NCBI RefSeq assembly: GCF_027920805.1
Contig: NZ_JANWOI010000001.1
Coordinates: 744,001-808,000 of the forward strand
DNA: 64,000 bases
From: Govania unica
Lineage (GTDB): Bacteria; Pseudomonadota; Alphaproteobacteria; Sphingomonadales; Govanellaceae
Reading direction: 5' to 3'
The notes under the pieces were generated by a model. The model saw nothing but the letters and a program-made list of their open reading frames with translations. It was not told the DNA's origin and searched no databases. Each line of letters begins with the position of its first letter. The first letter of the stretch is position 1. Shown piece after piece: positions 8,198 to 17,497 of the stretch. Position numbers and translations under genes: made by a program.

Positions 8198-10220
8198 AAC
8201 TATGCGCCGGGCCTTGCGGGGCGGTGGTCTGGACCGCGACCGGCGGCTCCGTCCGCAGCAGAATGTCCCCTGTGAAGCGGCTTTCCTCAAGGGCGCTCCG
8301 GAACAGGCTGCGGATATGACTTGCGGCGCTTGACGGAAAATCCTTCTCACTCCGCAGGATCAGATTGAAGGTTCGCTCGCGGATCATGCCGTCGAACTGC
8401 AACTTGCCGGTGGCACCCAGCCGCAGATCAAGCAGAAAACGTGTGCCGCGTTCCTCGGGCCGGTCCTTGTCTTTTGCCTTGCCGTCTTTGTCGTCTGGAT
8501 CAGCATTGCCGCCCAGTTGCCGGACCACCAGCGGGATAGCCTGAAGGCCGTCCGGGGTGCGGAGCGGCAGAAGCATGCTGCGCCAGTCCGCACTGCTACG
8601 GTCTTGCGCGGACAGCAGCGGCTTGCTGATTTCGTCATCGATGAGCCTCGCCAGATCGCCGCGCCCCTGAGCCTCAAGCCGGGCTAGGCCCTCGCGTCCG
8701 AAAATAAGTCGGGCCGGACTGCGCAGCCCAAGCGCTGAGAGGAACAGCAGCGTCACCGGCGTCATCAGCCGCTCGGGCGTCGGAAGTTTGTCGAGTATCC
8801 GTTCAGTCAGGGCCGGGTTCAGCATGGCCAGGGCGAGTTCAAGGTTCGGCCAGTCCTTGATCGGAGGCTGCGCTTGAGATTGCGTCAGGATTTGCGCTGT
8901 TTCTTCAAGCGGCAGACTGCGCATGAGCGGCTGGGCCGTGGGGGCGAAAGCCTGATCGAGTTTGGCCAGCGGGTCGAGGCCTGCAAGGGGAGTCCGATGC
9001 TCAACCACAGTCAGCGACAGCATGACCCGGGTGCCGGGCGGCAATGGCAAAGGCTCCGCCAAGGTGACAATCCCGGCGGCGGTCATGATGCGCGTTGGCT
9101 GCGGGATGTTCGACTGTGGTGCTAGAATTTCTCCGGGTATGGATTGCTGCGGCAACGGAGTAGAGGGCGGTGTCCGTGCTGGGGAGGCTGCAGGCAGCGG
9201 CAGGATGCGATCCAGAACGACCACAGCCGGTCGGGGTGGCGCAGCTAGTGGAGCGGCAGGCTGCGCACTGCCCTTCACTTGCGGGCGCTCAGGGGCAGGC
9301 AGACTTTCAAGCAAGGCCGGCAGTGGTCGGCCGATCGCGGGTTCCTGTGTGGGGCCCGGTTCCATGGGCAGAGCGGGATTAGGCAGCGGTACGCTCCCGG
9401 GGGCCGGCGGGGGAAGCGCCGGAGCGGAGGGCATCAGGACAGTCTGGGACGCGGTTTGCGGTTGGGGCGTTTGAACTGGCGCGGTCACCGTTCTGCCCGG
9501 TTCCGGGGGCGAAAGAGCCTGTGGAGATGGGCCCTGCACCGCCTGGCCCTGCGCCAACGAAGCCTGCGCCGGCATCCGGGTCAGCATGGGCAAGGGTTCA
9601 TCGGCGTTGCTGTCCCCTGATGCACTCGTTTGTCCCGGTGCCGCAGGTGTTGACACAGGCGGGCGATAGGTCGGAGTGGGGGCCTCGGGCCGGGCGGGCA
9701 GCGGACCCGTTGCGGTGTTCTCGGGCGCTTTGATCAGGATAAGCTTGACGAGTGCGGGGGTCAGGTCCGGGCCGAGCCCCTGTGGCGGCTTGCCATTGAG
9801 GGTGATCACGCGGGCCTCGATCACCCGTTCGGTGGCGATGATTTCAAAGGTTGCGGTCTCCGCCGTGTTGAGGGCGGTCAGCAGGGCCTTGCTGGTCTGT
9901 CCGGTGGTTTCGATCACATAGCTGCCACTTGGGCTTTGCAGCACCGGGTCGCCCTCGGGGCTCAGACCGCTGATCAATCCGGCGAGCAATGCGCCGCGAT
10001 CGAGACGGGCAAAGCTCGCCGCGAGCGACACCGCCGGGTCATGATGGGGGCTCTCGGCCACTGTGGCAGGGGCGGCGGGAGTGACGGGCGTGCCCGCCTG
10101 CCGTGGGGTTTGCTCGGACGGTTGCTGATCGGACGAGCTTTGCGGGCGGTCGATGCGGGTGACCGGCTCCGGACCGGAGGCGATGCGCGGGGGGAGCGAT
10201 GATGATCCGGGCCCGCTCAT
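8187..10220 (-). CDS. FliK-like proline-rich protein at the end of the flhA-flhF-flhG operon
   Basis: The 677-residue protein is dominated by a Pro/Ala/Thr/Gln-rich low-complexity region (about residues 190-400). The folded C-terminal part (about 570-670, LLDLRLGATGKLQFDGMIRE, then SAASHIRSLFRSALEESRFT) resembles the C-terminal domain of hook-length control proteins. Position supports a flagellar role: it starts 6 bases after flhG and ends the operon. A second, more typical fliK lies at 23006-24757. It could be an additional length-control or export-switch factor, or a diverged paralogue; the assignment is tentative. Confidence 0.5.
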   Translation of the reverse strand: MSGPGSSSLPPRIASGPEPVTRIDRPQSSSDQQPSEQTPRQAGTPVTPAAPATVAESPHHDPAVSLAASFARLDRGALLAGLISGLSPEGDPVLQSPSGSYVIETTGQTSKALLTALNTAETATFEIIATERVIEARVITLNGKPPQGLGPDLTPALVKLILIKAPENTATGPLPARPEAPTPTYRPPVSTPAAPGQTSASGDSNADEPLPMLTRMPAQASLAQGQAVQGPSPQALSPPEPGRTVTAPVQTPQPQTASQTVLMPSAPALPPPAPGSVPLPNPALPMEPGPTQEPAIGRPLPALLESLPAPERPQVKGSAQPAAPLAAPPRPAVVVLDRILPLPAASPARTPPSTPLPQQSIPGEILAPQSNIPQPTRIMTAAGIVTLAEPLPLPPGTRVMLSLTVVEHRTPLAGLDPLAKLDQAFAPTAQPLMRSLPLEETAQILTQSQAQPPIKDWPNLELALAMLNPALTERILDKLPTPERLMTPVTLLFLSALGLRSPARLIFGREGLARLEAQGRGDLARLIDDEISKPLLSAQDRSSADWRSMLLPLRTPDGLQAIPLVVRQLGGNADPDDKDGKAKDKDRPEERGTRFLLDLRLGATGKLQFDGMIRERTFNLILRSEKDFPSSAASHIRSLFRSALEESRFTGDILLRTEPPVAVQTTAPQGPAHSFKA

Positions 10221-10226
10221 ATCCGG

Positions 10227-11063
10227 CTAACCGATCAGCCGCGCGGCGATGGCGGTGACATCCTCGGACGCAGGCGCCAGGGGATAGCGGGCCAGCAACG
10301 GCCGCTGTTCGCGGATGGCCGCCGTCACATTGCGGTCGCGGCGGATGGTGCCCAACAGCGGCGGCGAGAATTTCAGGAAATTCTCGGCTGCGCGTTTGAT
10401 GGTGTCATAGGTGCGCTGGGCCTCAAAACGGTCCCCGGCCTGATTGACCACCACATGAATCTCGGCCTGCGGGTCGCGCTGGCGGTGCAGCTTAATGAAG
10501 GCATAGGCGTCGGTGATCGAGGTCGGGTCGGGGGTCACAACCACCAGCGTGCGCCCGCCATGATCGGCAAGCGTCGCCACCTGCGCATCGACCCCGGCCG
10601 CCATGTCGAGCACCACATGATCATAGCCCTCGCCAAAGCTGATCAGTTTTTCCCGCAGCTCGGCAAGCAGCTGCGGCCGCAGCCGGCCAAGCGCGCCTGA
10701 CCCCGAACGTCCGGCGATGATGTCGAACCCGGTCTTGCTCTCGTCGCTATAGCGTTCGACCACATCCTTGAGGCTCGCCTGTCCGCCAATGACGGCGGCA
10801 AGATCGCGGGTCGGCAGCAGGCCAAGCTGAATATCCACGTTGGCAAGCCCAAGGTCGCCATCGAACAACAGCGCGCGCTTTCCGGCCCGGGCGAGGGCGT
10901 GACTGAGCGAGATCGAAAACCAGGTCTTGCCGACCCCGCCCTTGCCCGAGGCCACCGTCAGAAGATTGCGGCCACGTTTTGCAGTGGCCTGGCCGTCGAG
11001 CGCGGCAAGCTGCGGATCTTTGGAGCCCTGACGGCGGGGAAGATCTGCCAATGTGACGGTCAT
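10227..11063 (-). CDS. flhG: Flagellar number regulator FlhG (MinD-like ATPase)
   Basis: The 278-residue MinD/ParA ATPase has Walker A GKGGVGKT at residues 40-47 and the switch region LFDGDLGLANVDIQLG. The Walker B-like VVLDMAAGVD and a MinD-like C-terminus are also visible. With FlhF it controls the number and polar placement of flagella. The start at 11063 overlaps the flhF stop as ATGA, so translation is coupled. A longer frame extends to 11288 inside flhF and is discarded. Confidence 0.9.
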   Translation of the reverse strand: MTVTLADLPRRQGSKDPQLAALDGQATAKRGRNLLTVASGKGGVGKTWFSISLSHALARAGKRALLFDGDLGLANVDIQLGLLPTRDLAAVIGGQASLKDVVERYSDESKTGFDIIAGRSGSGALGRLRPQLLAELREKLISFGEGYDHVVLDMAAGVDAQVATLADHGGRTLVVVTPDPTSITDAYAFIKLHRQRDPQAEIHVVVNQAGDRFEAQRTYDTIKRAAENFLKFSPPLLGTIRRDRNVTAAIREQRPLLARYPLAPASEDVTAIAARLIG

Positions 11064-12064
11064 GATTGTACCCGGGTTTTTGAGGAGGACGAGCGATAGG
11101 TGACGGTTTTCTTGGGCGTTGCCGCGATCAGGCGGGCCATGGAAACCGGATTGAGGCTGGAAAGCCGGTCGCCGATGAAGGGCGAGGCGGTAGCGCCCGC
11201 GATGGCTAGCGGTCCACCATGGCTGAATGCCAGCAGACTGCCAAACCGGCGCGCGGTATCGAGCTTGGTGGCGATGAAGCGGCGACAACCGAGATCGGCA
11301 TAGAGCATGCTGAATTCATGGGCCTCGACCGCGTCCATTCCGGCGGCGGCGACCAGCACCGGTTCGGCGTCGATAGCGTCGAGCATGGATTGGAGCGTTG
11401 CGAGGTCGTCGCGGTCATAGGCATTGATGCCCGGGGTGTCGATCAGAATGAGGTCGTGATCGGCGGCCTCGGCCTCGCGCACGGCGTCGGCGAGGGCTTG
11501 TGGCGTTGCGGCGGTCACGGCCGGGATTTCAAGAATTTTCGCATAAGTCCGGATCTGGTCGATGGCCCCCGCGCGGAGGGTGTCGGCGGTGATGATCGCG
11601 ACACTGCGCCCGGCAAGAATGGCATCCGCCGCAAGCTTGGCGAGCGTCACCGTCTTGCCCGCGCCGGGCGCGCCGATAAGCATCAAGGGCCGTATCGGAC
11701 GATCCTCAAAAGGCAGAAAATGAAGCAGGCCGTCAAAGGCCGCCGCAAGCGCCATGACCGGATCGTCGTCGTCAATGACGGCGGCGCTTTTGAGGATGGC
11801 GTTGTGGACATCCTCGGGCAGGCGATGATGGGCGAGCAGCAGGCGGAGGGCGTCATCGGGCGGACTGACCAGATGCGGACCGCGCGCGGCTGTCGGGGGG
11901 GCGCGCTCCGCTACGGGCTCGCGGTCGAGGGCGGCGGTCACATGGACAAGGCCACTCTCGTCACGCTCGCGACTTGATATGATAATGGCGTCGGGCCCAA
12001 GGCTTTTGCGCACCTGGGCCATGGCGTCCTGCATGCTGTTCGCTGAGAAGGTCTTAAGCCTCAT
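11060..12064 (-). CDS. flhF: Flagellar SRP-type GTPase FlhF
   Basis: The 334-residue SRP-family GTPase starts MRLKTFSANSMQDAMAQVRK and carries the G1 loop GAPGAGKT (131-138), the DTLRAGA motif (161-167) and G3 LIDTPG. FlhF marks the pole and recruits FliF early in flagellar assembly. The central B domain is short. The gene lies 25 bases after flhA and overlaps flhG by four bases, a conserved flhA-flhF-flhG order. Confidence 0.92.
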   Translation of the reverse strand: MRLKTFSANSMQDAMAQVRKSLGPDAIIISSRERDESGLVHVTAALDREPVAERAPPTAARGPHLVSPPDDALRLLLAHHRLPEDVHNAILKSAAVIDDDDPVMALAAAFDGLLHFLPFEDRPIRPLMLIGAPGAGKTVTLAKLAADAILAGRSVAIITADTLRAGAIDQIRTYAKILEIPAVTAATPQALADAVREAEAADHDLILIDTPGINAYDRDDLATLQSMLDAIDAEPVLVAAAGMDAVEAHEFSMLYADLGCRRFIATKLDTARRFGSLLAFSHGGPLAIAGATASPFIGDRLSSLNPVSMARLIAATPKKTVTYRSSSSKTRVQS

Positions 12065-12075
12065 CTGCGGTCAAT

Positions 12076-12101
12076 CTCAAATCTGGGCCTCAAATCTGGG
12101 C
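12076..12101 (-). repeat. 13-bp direct duplication across the flhA stop codon
   Basis: The plus-strand unit CTCAAATCTGGGC is present twice in tandem (12076-12088 and 12089-12101). The flhA stop (TGA, 12090-12092) lies at the edge of the second unit, so the last codons of flhA are repeated in the flhA-flhF gap. This looks like a small tandem duplication. Confidence 0.85.
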
Positions 12102-14198
12102 CAAAGTACGGATATGGGCTTTCGCATGAACTTCGTTCTGGGACATCACGACGGTCTGCGGGCGGAAGCGCTCGATGATCGAACGCACATAGGGACGTAC
12201 GCCGGGGCTGGTCAACAGCACCGGCATTTCACCAAGCCGCGCCTGTTGCTCAAAGGCGACGCGTACGGTGCTGATGAATTCCTGCAATTTGCTTGGGCTC
12301 ATGGCCAGCTGGCGGTCTTCGCCTTGTCCGGCGAGCGCTTCGGCGAAGGCCTGCTCCCAGGCCGGGGACATGGTGATGAGCGGGATGAAGCCCTGCATGT
12401 TGGTGTTGGCGGAGCTGATCTGACGCGCGAGCCGGGCCCGCACATGCTCGGTGATCATCACCAGATTGGTGGTATAGCCGCAAGCCTCGGCGATGCCTTC
12501 AAGAATAGTCGGCAGGTCGCGGATCGAGATGCGTTCGCCCAGCAGATTTTGCAAAATGCGCTGAATGCCCGACACCGTGATGCGGTTCGGCACCAGATCG
12601 GCGGTCAGTTTCTGTTGTTCCGGCGGCAGATCGTCCAGAAGCTTCTGCGTTTCGGCATAGGACAGGAGATCGGACATGTTGTCCTTGATGATTTCCGTCA
12701 GATGGGTTGTCACCACGGTTCCGGCATCGACCACCGTATAGCCCCGGAACGAGGCTTCTTCCTTCAGCGACAAATCGATCCAGCTCGCCGGCAGGCCGAA
12801 GGCGGGTTCGGTGGTTTCCTCGCCCGGCAGGCTCACGCGTTCGCCGCGCGGGTCCATGACCATCAGCATATTGGGGCGGAGATCGCCGCGTCCGGCTTCG
12901 GTTTCCTTGATGCGCAGCACGTAATTGGTCGAGGGCAGCTGCATATTGTCGAGAATGCGCACCGACGGCATGACAAAGCCCATTTCGGTGGCAAGCTGAC
13001 GCCTGAGCGCCTTGATCTGGTCGGTGAGGCGATGGCCGCGTTCGTCATTGATCAGCGGCAGCAGGCCATACCCGAGCTCAAGCCGGATCTGGTCGATGGC
13101 GAGCGCGGTTGAAATCGGCTCCTCAGCCGGGGCTAGATCCGATGGGGCATCCCGCCGTTCGATCACATCGGCCGCCTGCTGATCCTGTTTCCGGGAGATG
13201 CTGTAACCGGCATAGCCGGTGAGCCCGGCGAGTGCGAGGAACGGCAGCATAGGTAGGCCCGGCAACAGCGACAGGGCGGCCATCAGTCCGGCGCTCATGA
13301 ACAAGGCGCGCGGGTAATTGCTGAGCTGACCGAACAGCGCCTTGTCGGTGGAGCCTGAAATCCCGGCCTTGGTAACGATCAGACCGGCCGCGGTCGAAAT
13401 GATCAGCGCCGGAATCTGGCTGACCAGACCGTCGCCCACCGTCAGCAGGGTATAGGTTTTCGAGGCGTCGCCAAAGCTCATGCCGTTCTGCGCAACGCCG
13501 ATGATGATGCCGCCGATGATATTGATGAAGGTGATCAGCAGCCCGGCGATGGCGTCGCCACGGACATATTTGGCGGCCCCGTCCATGGAGCCGAAGAAGG
13601 TGCTTTCGTCCTCAAGCTCCTTGCGCCGGGTGCGCGCGCTTTGTTCATCGATGAGACCGGCCGAGAGATCGGCGTCGATGGCCATCTGTTTGCCGGGCAT
13701 GGCGTCAAGGCTGAACCGCGCCGCCACTTCGGCGATACGGCCCGAGCCCTTGGTGATGACCATGAAATTCACGATCAACAGCACGATAAAGACGATGATC
13801 CCGATAACGAAATTGCCGCCCATCATGAAATTGCCAAAGGCTTCGATGACGTGACCGGCGGCGGCGGTGCCTTCATGGCCCTTGCTGAGAATGAGACGGG
13901 TCGAAGCGACGTTCAGAGACAGCCGCAACATAGTCGAAATCAAAAGAATGGTCGGGAAGGCGCTGAATTCGAGCGGCCGGTTGATGAACAGACTGGTCAT
14001 CAGCACCATCACCGCAAAGGTGATCGAGATCGCCAGCGAAAAATCAAGCAGCCAGGGCGGCATCGGCACGAACAGAACCACCAGCATCGACACCACGCCA
14101 AGGGCGAGGGCGATATCTGTCCTTTGGCTCATGTAGTCTAGGATATTGGCTTTGGTAAAATTGCCAGATCCTTGCGGAGTGCCGGTGGCATCACTCAT
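12090..14198 (-). CDS. flhA: Flagellar type III export gate protein FlhA
   Basis: The 702-residue protein has an N-terminal membrane half with about eight hydrophobic segments (roughly residues 20-330) and a cytoplasmic half that docks substrate-chaperone complexes. Family signatures include GAAKYVRGDAIAGLLITFIN and SASLSLN-like segments such as MLRLSLNVASTRLIL, plus LTHLTEIIKDN-like THLTEIIKDNMSDLLSYAET. The length matches FlhA (about 690-705). It lies between flbD and flhF on the same strand. Confidence 0.96.
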   Translation of the reverse strand: MSDATGTPQGSGNFTKANILDYMSQRTDIALALGVVSMLVVLFVPMPPWLLDFSLAISITFAVMVLMTSLFINRPLEFSAFPTILLISTMLRLSLNVASTRLILSKGHEGTAAAGHVIEAFGNFMMGGNFVIGIIVFIVLLIVNFMVITKGSGRIAEVAARFSLDAMPGKQMAIDADLSAGLIDEQSARTRRKELEDESTFFGSMDGAAKYVRGDAIAGLLITFINIIGGIIIGVAQNGMSFGDASKTYTLLTVGDGLVSQIPALIISTAAGLIVTKAGISGSTDKALFGQLSNYPRALFMSAGLMAALSLLPGLPMLPFLALAGLTGYAGYSISRKQDQQAADVIERRDAPSDLAPAEEPISTALAIDQIRLELGYGLLPLINDERGHRLTDQIKALRRQLATEMGFVMPSVRILDNMQLPSTNYVLRIKETEAGRGDLRPNMLMVMDPRGERVSLPGEETTEPAFGLPASWIDLSLKEEASFRGYTVVDAGTVVTTHLTEIIKDNMSDLLSYAETQKLLDDLPPEQQKLTADLVPNRITVSGIQRILQNLLGERISIRDLPTILEGIAEACGYTTNLVMITEHVRARLARQISSANTNMQGFIPLITMSPAWEQAFAEALAGQGEDRQLAMSPSKLQEFISTVRVAFEQQARLGEMPVLLTSPGVRPYVRSIIERFRPQTVVMSQNEVHAKAHIRTLAQI

Positions 14199-14250
14199 GA
14201 ACGTTTCTCATTGTCTGCATGCAGGTCACGGCTGGTCATGGCGGGGGCGG

Positions 14251-15636
14251 TCAATCCCGCGCCATGGCTTTCTGGCCTTCGCCCGGCAGCGGGACAGGGA
14301 CTCCTTCGTCCACATATTGATTGAGCTTGTTCCTGAGCGTGCGGATGGAAATGCCAAGGATATTGGCGGCATGGGTGCGGTTGCCGAAACAATGGCTCAG
14401 GGTGTCGATGATCAGATGGCGTTCGACTTCGGCCACGGTGCGGCCGACCATGGTCTGTCCGGCGACAGTCTGCGCAGCCTGACTGCCATCCGTCGCGTCG
14501 GCGCTGGCGGGGCTCGTGAAGCTTGAGGCTGCATGGGGCTGACCGTCGGGCAACAGGATGGCTTCGGGGCCGATATCGTCGCCGGTGGCAAGCAGTACGG
14601 CGCGATGCATGGTGTTCTCCAGTTCGCGCACGTTGCCGGTCCAGCTGTGGCGCAGCAATTGATTGAGCGCGTCAAGCGACAGCGGGCGGCGCGGCACGCG
14701 ATTGACCTCGGCATATTTGTCGATGAAATGGCCGGATAGCGTGCGAATGTCCTCGGGCCGGTCCCGGAGCGACGGAATGCGCAGATTGACCACATTGAGA
14801 CGGAACAGCAGATCCTCGCGGAAAGTGCCTTTCCGGACTTCCTCGGCGAGATCGCGGTTCGAGGTGGCGACGATGCGCAGGTCGACCTTCACCGGCTTGC
14901 CGCCGCCGACGCGGTCGATTTCACGTTCCTGAATGGCGCGCAACAGTTTGGCCTGAAGCCGGACGTCCATTTCGCTGATTTCATCCAGCAGCAACGTGCC
15001 GCCGTTCGCTTCCTCGAACTTGCCGATGCGGCGGGCGACGGCGCCGGTGAAGGCGCCCTTCTCATGGCCGAACAGTTCGGATTCCAGCAGATTTTCCGGG
15101 ATGGCAGCGCAGTTGACCGAAATGAAGGGGCCACCCGAGCGTCGGCTGCGGCGATGCACATAACGCGCCATCACTTCCTTGCCGGTGCCGCTTTCGCCGG
15201 TGATCATGATGCTCGCTTCGGACGGCGCGACCTGATCGGCAAGCCGCACCACATTGAGCATGATGGGATCGCGATAGATGAACTGATGGCTGTCGTCGGT
15301 CACGGCTTCAAGCACGGCGGCGATCAGTTCGGCATCCGGCGGCAGCGGCAGATATTCCTTGGCCCCGGCGCGAATGGCGGCCACGGCCAGACGGCTGTCG
15401 GAGCCGATGCCGCAGGCGATGACCGGCACCGCCATGCGTTCCGAGCGGATCTGATCGATGAAGCTTTTGACGTCAAGCCCCACATCGATCATCACCAGGT
15501 CGCCGCCCTGATCGCGCAACACATTGAGCGCGGTCTCGGCTTCGCCGGCATGGACGACGCGTGCGCCCTTATCCATGGCGATGCGGCTCGCTTGGCTCAA
15601 CTGTCCGTTCAAGGTTCCAACGATGATCAGACGCAT
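14251..15636 (-). CDS. flbD: Sigma-54-dependent flagellar activator, FlbD-type
   Basis: The 461-residue protein has three parts. The receiver-like domain (1-115) keeps the phospho-acceptor position D51 and K93 but lacks the acidic pair, because the first strand reads LIIVGTL. The AAA+ domain has Walker A GESGTGKE (147-154) and the sigma-54 contact loop GAFTGA (194-199). The C-terminal Fis-type HTH reads THAANILGISIRTLRNKLNQ. A degenerate receiver within the fliF operon is the hallmark of FlbD, which in Caulobacter is controlled through FliX rather than by ordinary phosphorylation. Likely targets are the sigma-54 promoters between fliK and flgK. Confidence 0.88.
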   Translation of the reverse strand: MRLIIVGTLNGQLSQASRIAMDKGARVVHAGEAETALNVLRDQGGDLVMIDVGLDVKSFIDQIRSERMAVPVIACGIGSDSRLAVAAIRAGAKEYLPLPPDAELIAAVLEAVTDDSHQFIYRDPIMLNVVRLADQVAPSEASIMITGESGTGKEVMARYVHRRSRRSGGPFISVNCAAIPENLLESELFGHEKGAFTGAVARRIGKFEEANGGTLLLDEISEMDVRLQAKLLRAIQEREIDRVGGGKPVKVDLRIVATSNRDLAEEVRKGTFREDLLFRLNVVNLRIPSLRDRPEDIRTLSGHFIDKYAEVNRVPRRPLSLDALNQLLRHSWTGNVRELENTMHRAVLLATGDDIGPEAILLPDGQPHAASSFTSPASADATDGSQAAQTVAGQTMVGRTVAEVERHLIIDTLSHCFGNRTHAANILGISIRTLRNKLNQYVDEGVPVPLPGEGQKAMARD

Positions 15637-15692
15637 TGGATGTCTCCTTCGGTGACGCGGGCTGAGAAATTCTGTCTCAGCGAAAAATTGGC

Positions 15693-16454
15693 TCAGCTGT
15701 AGTACTGAATACGTTTTTGCGGTGGCAGAATGGTGTTGATCAGGGTCTCGATGCGGCGCGGATTGTCCTTGCGGCCAATGGCGGCGGCTCCGATCGTATA
15801 GACGGATTGCAACAGCGCCTCGTCGCGGGCAATGCGTTCGGCGCGGGCGGCAAGCGGCAGAAACAGCATATGGGCGAGCATGGCGCCATAAAACGTGGTC
15901 AAAAGCGCAACCGCCATGGCCGGACCGATGCTGCTCGGGTCGTCAAGGCTGCCAAGCATCTGCACCAGTCCCACAAGCGTGCCGATCAGTCCCATGGCCG
16001 GAGCCACATCGGCGGCACGGCGCAGGATATTGATGGCGGTCATCTGTGACGCGGACGCGGCATAGGTTTCGGTTTTCAAAATCTTTTCGATCTCGTCGGC
16101 CGTGGTGCCGTCTGCGGTCAGACGCATGGCGCGATGGAGAAACAGATCGTCCGACATCGCCTTGCTGATTTGTTCAAGCCCGAAGAGGCCGTCTTTGCGG
16201 GCGCGTTCCGACAGCTTGATCATGGTTGCCGCCGCCTTGCGCGGGTCGGCTGCCGAGTTGCGCAACATGCTCCAAAGGGTGCGCGGCGCCTGTCGCAGTT
16301 CCTCAAGGGAAAAGCTGATGACCGTCACCGCCAGGGTGCCGCCGAATACGATCAGGATCGCGGGGCCGTCAAGAAACGACAGCGGCGAGCCGCCCATGGT
16401 CATGGCGACAATCAGCAGAACAAACCCGGCAATGAGACCCAGAAGCGTCGTCAT
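15693..16454 (-). CDS. motA: Flagellar motor stator protein MotA
   Basis: The 253-residue MotA/PomA-type protein has hydrophobic segments near both ends (LLGLIAGFVLLIVAM; GPAILIVFGGTLAVTVISF; APAMGLIGTLVGLVQML; AVALLTTFYGAMLAHMLFLPLAA) and the MotA/TolQ signature region between the last two. With MotB it forms the ion-conducting stator. No motB is in the window. The ATG at 16454 follows the fliN stop by one base; a GTG at 16469 is an alternative. A motA inside a fli operon, next to fliN and flbD, is seen in several alphaproteobacteria. Confidence 0.88.
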   Translation of the reverse strand: MTTLLGLIAGFVLLIVAMTMGGSPLSFLDGPAILIVFGGTLAVTVISFSLEELRQAPRTLWSMLRNSAADPRKAAATMIKLSERARKDGLFGLEQISKAMSDDLFLHRAMRLTADGTTADEIEKILKTETYAASASQMTAINILRRAADVAPAMGLIGTLVGLVQMLGSLDDPSSIGPAMAVALLTTFYGAMLAHMLFLPLAARAERIARDEALLQSVYTIGAAAIGRKDNPRRIETLINTILPPQKRIQYYS

Positions 16455-16455
16455 G

Positions 16456-16821
16456 TTACTGGCCGTCACCCTTGATGATTTCGGTCATGGTGATGCCAAG
16501 CCGTTCTTCGACCAGCACCACCTCGCCGCGTGCGACGAGCCGATTGTTGACGTAAATATCGATGGCCTCGCCGACCTTGCGATCGAGTTCGATCACCGCG
16601 CCGGGGGCCAGCTTCAAAAGCTGGCTGACCTGAAGATAGGACTTGCCGAGCACGGCCGAGACATTGACCGGCACGTCAAACACGGCTTCAAGCTCGCCCG
16701 CGGTATGGAGTTCGGCGTCGTCGTCGCTGTTGGCGACGCCCTGCATGCCGGACAGGTCCTGCAAATTGACATCGGTCGATGCGCCATATTCGTCGGTCGG
16801 GCTGCCGTTATTGCTGGCCAT
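16456..16821 (-). CDS. fliN: Flagellar C-ring switch protein FliN
   Basis: The 121-residue protein has an acidic, disordered N-terminus (about 1-40) and a SpoA/FliN domain (about 45-118, VPVNVSAVLGKSYLQVSQLL, IELDRKVGEAIDIYVNNRLV, ARGEVVLVEERLGI). It forms the bottom of the C-ring with FliG and FliM and receives chemotactic signals. The start overlaps the end of fliH by 14 bases. No fliM is in this window. Confidence 0.93.
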   Translation of the reverse strand: MASNNGSPTDEYGASTDVNLQDLSGMQGVANSDDDAELHTAGELEAVFDVPVNVSAVLGKSYLQVSQLLKLAPGAVIELDRKVGEAIDIYVNNRLVARGEVVLVEERLGITMTEIIKGDGQ

Positions 16822-17497
16822 GGTCCTGCTCCGTCATCTGTTCATTGTCCGATGCTGCAATAGCACGCCGGCGGGCCTCCATATAGCGGGCCACGAGGCG
16901 ATCAAGGTCATGCATCAGTTTTTCTTCGTTGCGTTCGGCACCGCCGTCAGCCCATTCGATCTTGCAGTCGCTGCCCTGTAGGCGGGCATCACCGAGAATG
17001 ACGATCTTGCCAATATAACCCTGATCGCTTGCGATGCGCGATGACAGCTCCTTCAGCGGGTCGACCAGGGGATCGGCGACCCGGATGACAATGCGCGGCT
17101 CGTTATAGCAGAGCGCCACATAGTCATTGACCATATCGGCGATTTCGTCGAGCGGGGCGGTCCGGAACGCGCGCGGAGCAATCTTCCGGGCGAAGGCATG
17201 GGCGAGGGTCGTTGCGTCGATCTTCATCTGTTCGTTGCGGTTGTCTTCTTCGGAAAACAGGCCGCGCAGGGATTGTGCGATCAGCACCGAGGCATCGGCC
17301 ACGACCTTTTCGATCGAGCCGAGCATGGCCTGCCGGCCTGCAGCCTCGCCTTCGGCCCAGGCGGCCTGACGCGCCACGTCAAGTTCTTCCGACGAGAAGG
17401 TCGGGATGATCTGCTTCTGCGGCTTCGGCGCGGCGAAATTGGCGCTGAAGGTGAATTTCCGCACGGCCTTGATGTTGTCCTCAGTAGACAAGTTCAT
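16808..17497 (-). CDS. fliH: Flagellar export ATPase regulator FliH-like (FlbE-type)
   Basis: The 229-residue protein lies where fliH/flbE sits, directly after fliG. It has a helical central region ([20 protein letters not shown]) with Ala/Gly-spaced residues typical of FliH and a C-terminal domain with [16 protein letters not shown]. FliH inhibits and tethers the FliI export ATPase. The start at 17497 overlaps fliG by 17 bases and has GGGCGAGG upstream. FliH diverges fast, so position is as important as sequence here. Confidence 0.8.
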   Translation of the reverse strand: MNLSTEDNIKAVRKFTFSANFAAPKPQKQIIPTFSSEELDVARQAAWAEGEAAGRQAMLGSIEKVVADASVLIAQSLRGLFSEEDNRNEQMKIDATTLAHAFARKIAPRAFRTAPLDEIADMVNDYVALCYNEPRIVIRVADPLVDPLKELSSRIASDQGYIGKIVILGDARLQGSDCKIEWADGGAERNEEKLMHDLDRLVARYMEARRRAIAASDNEQMTEQDHGQQ

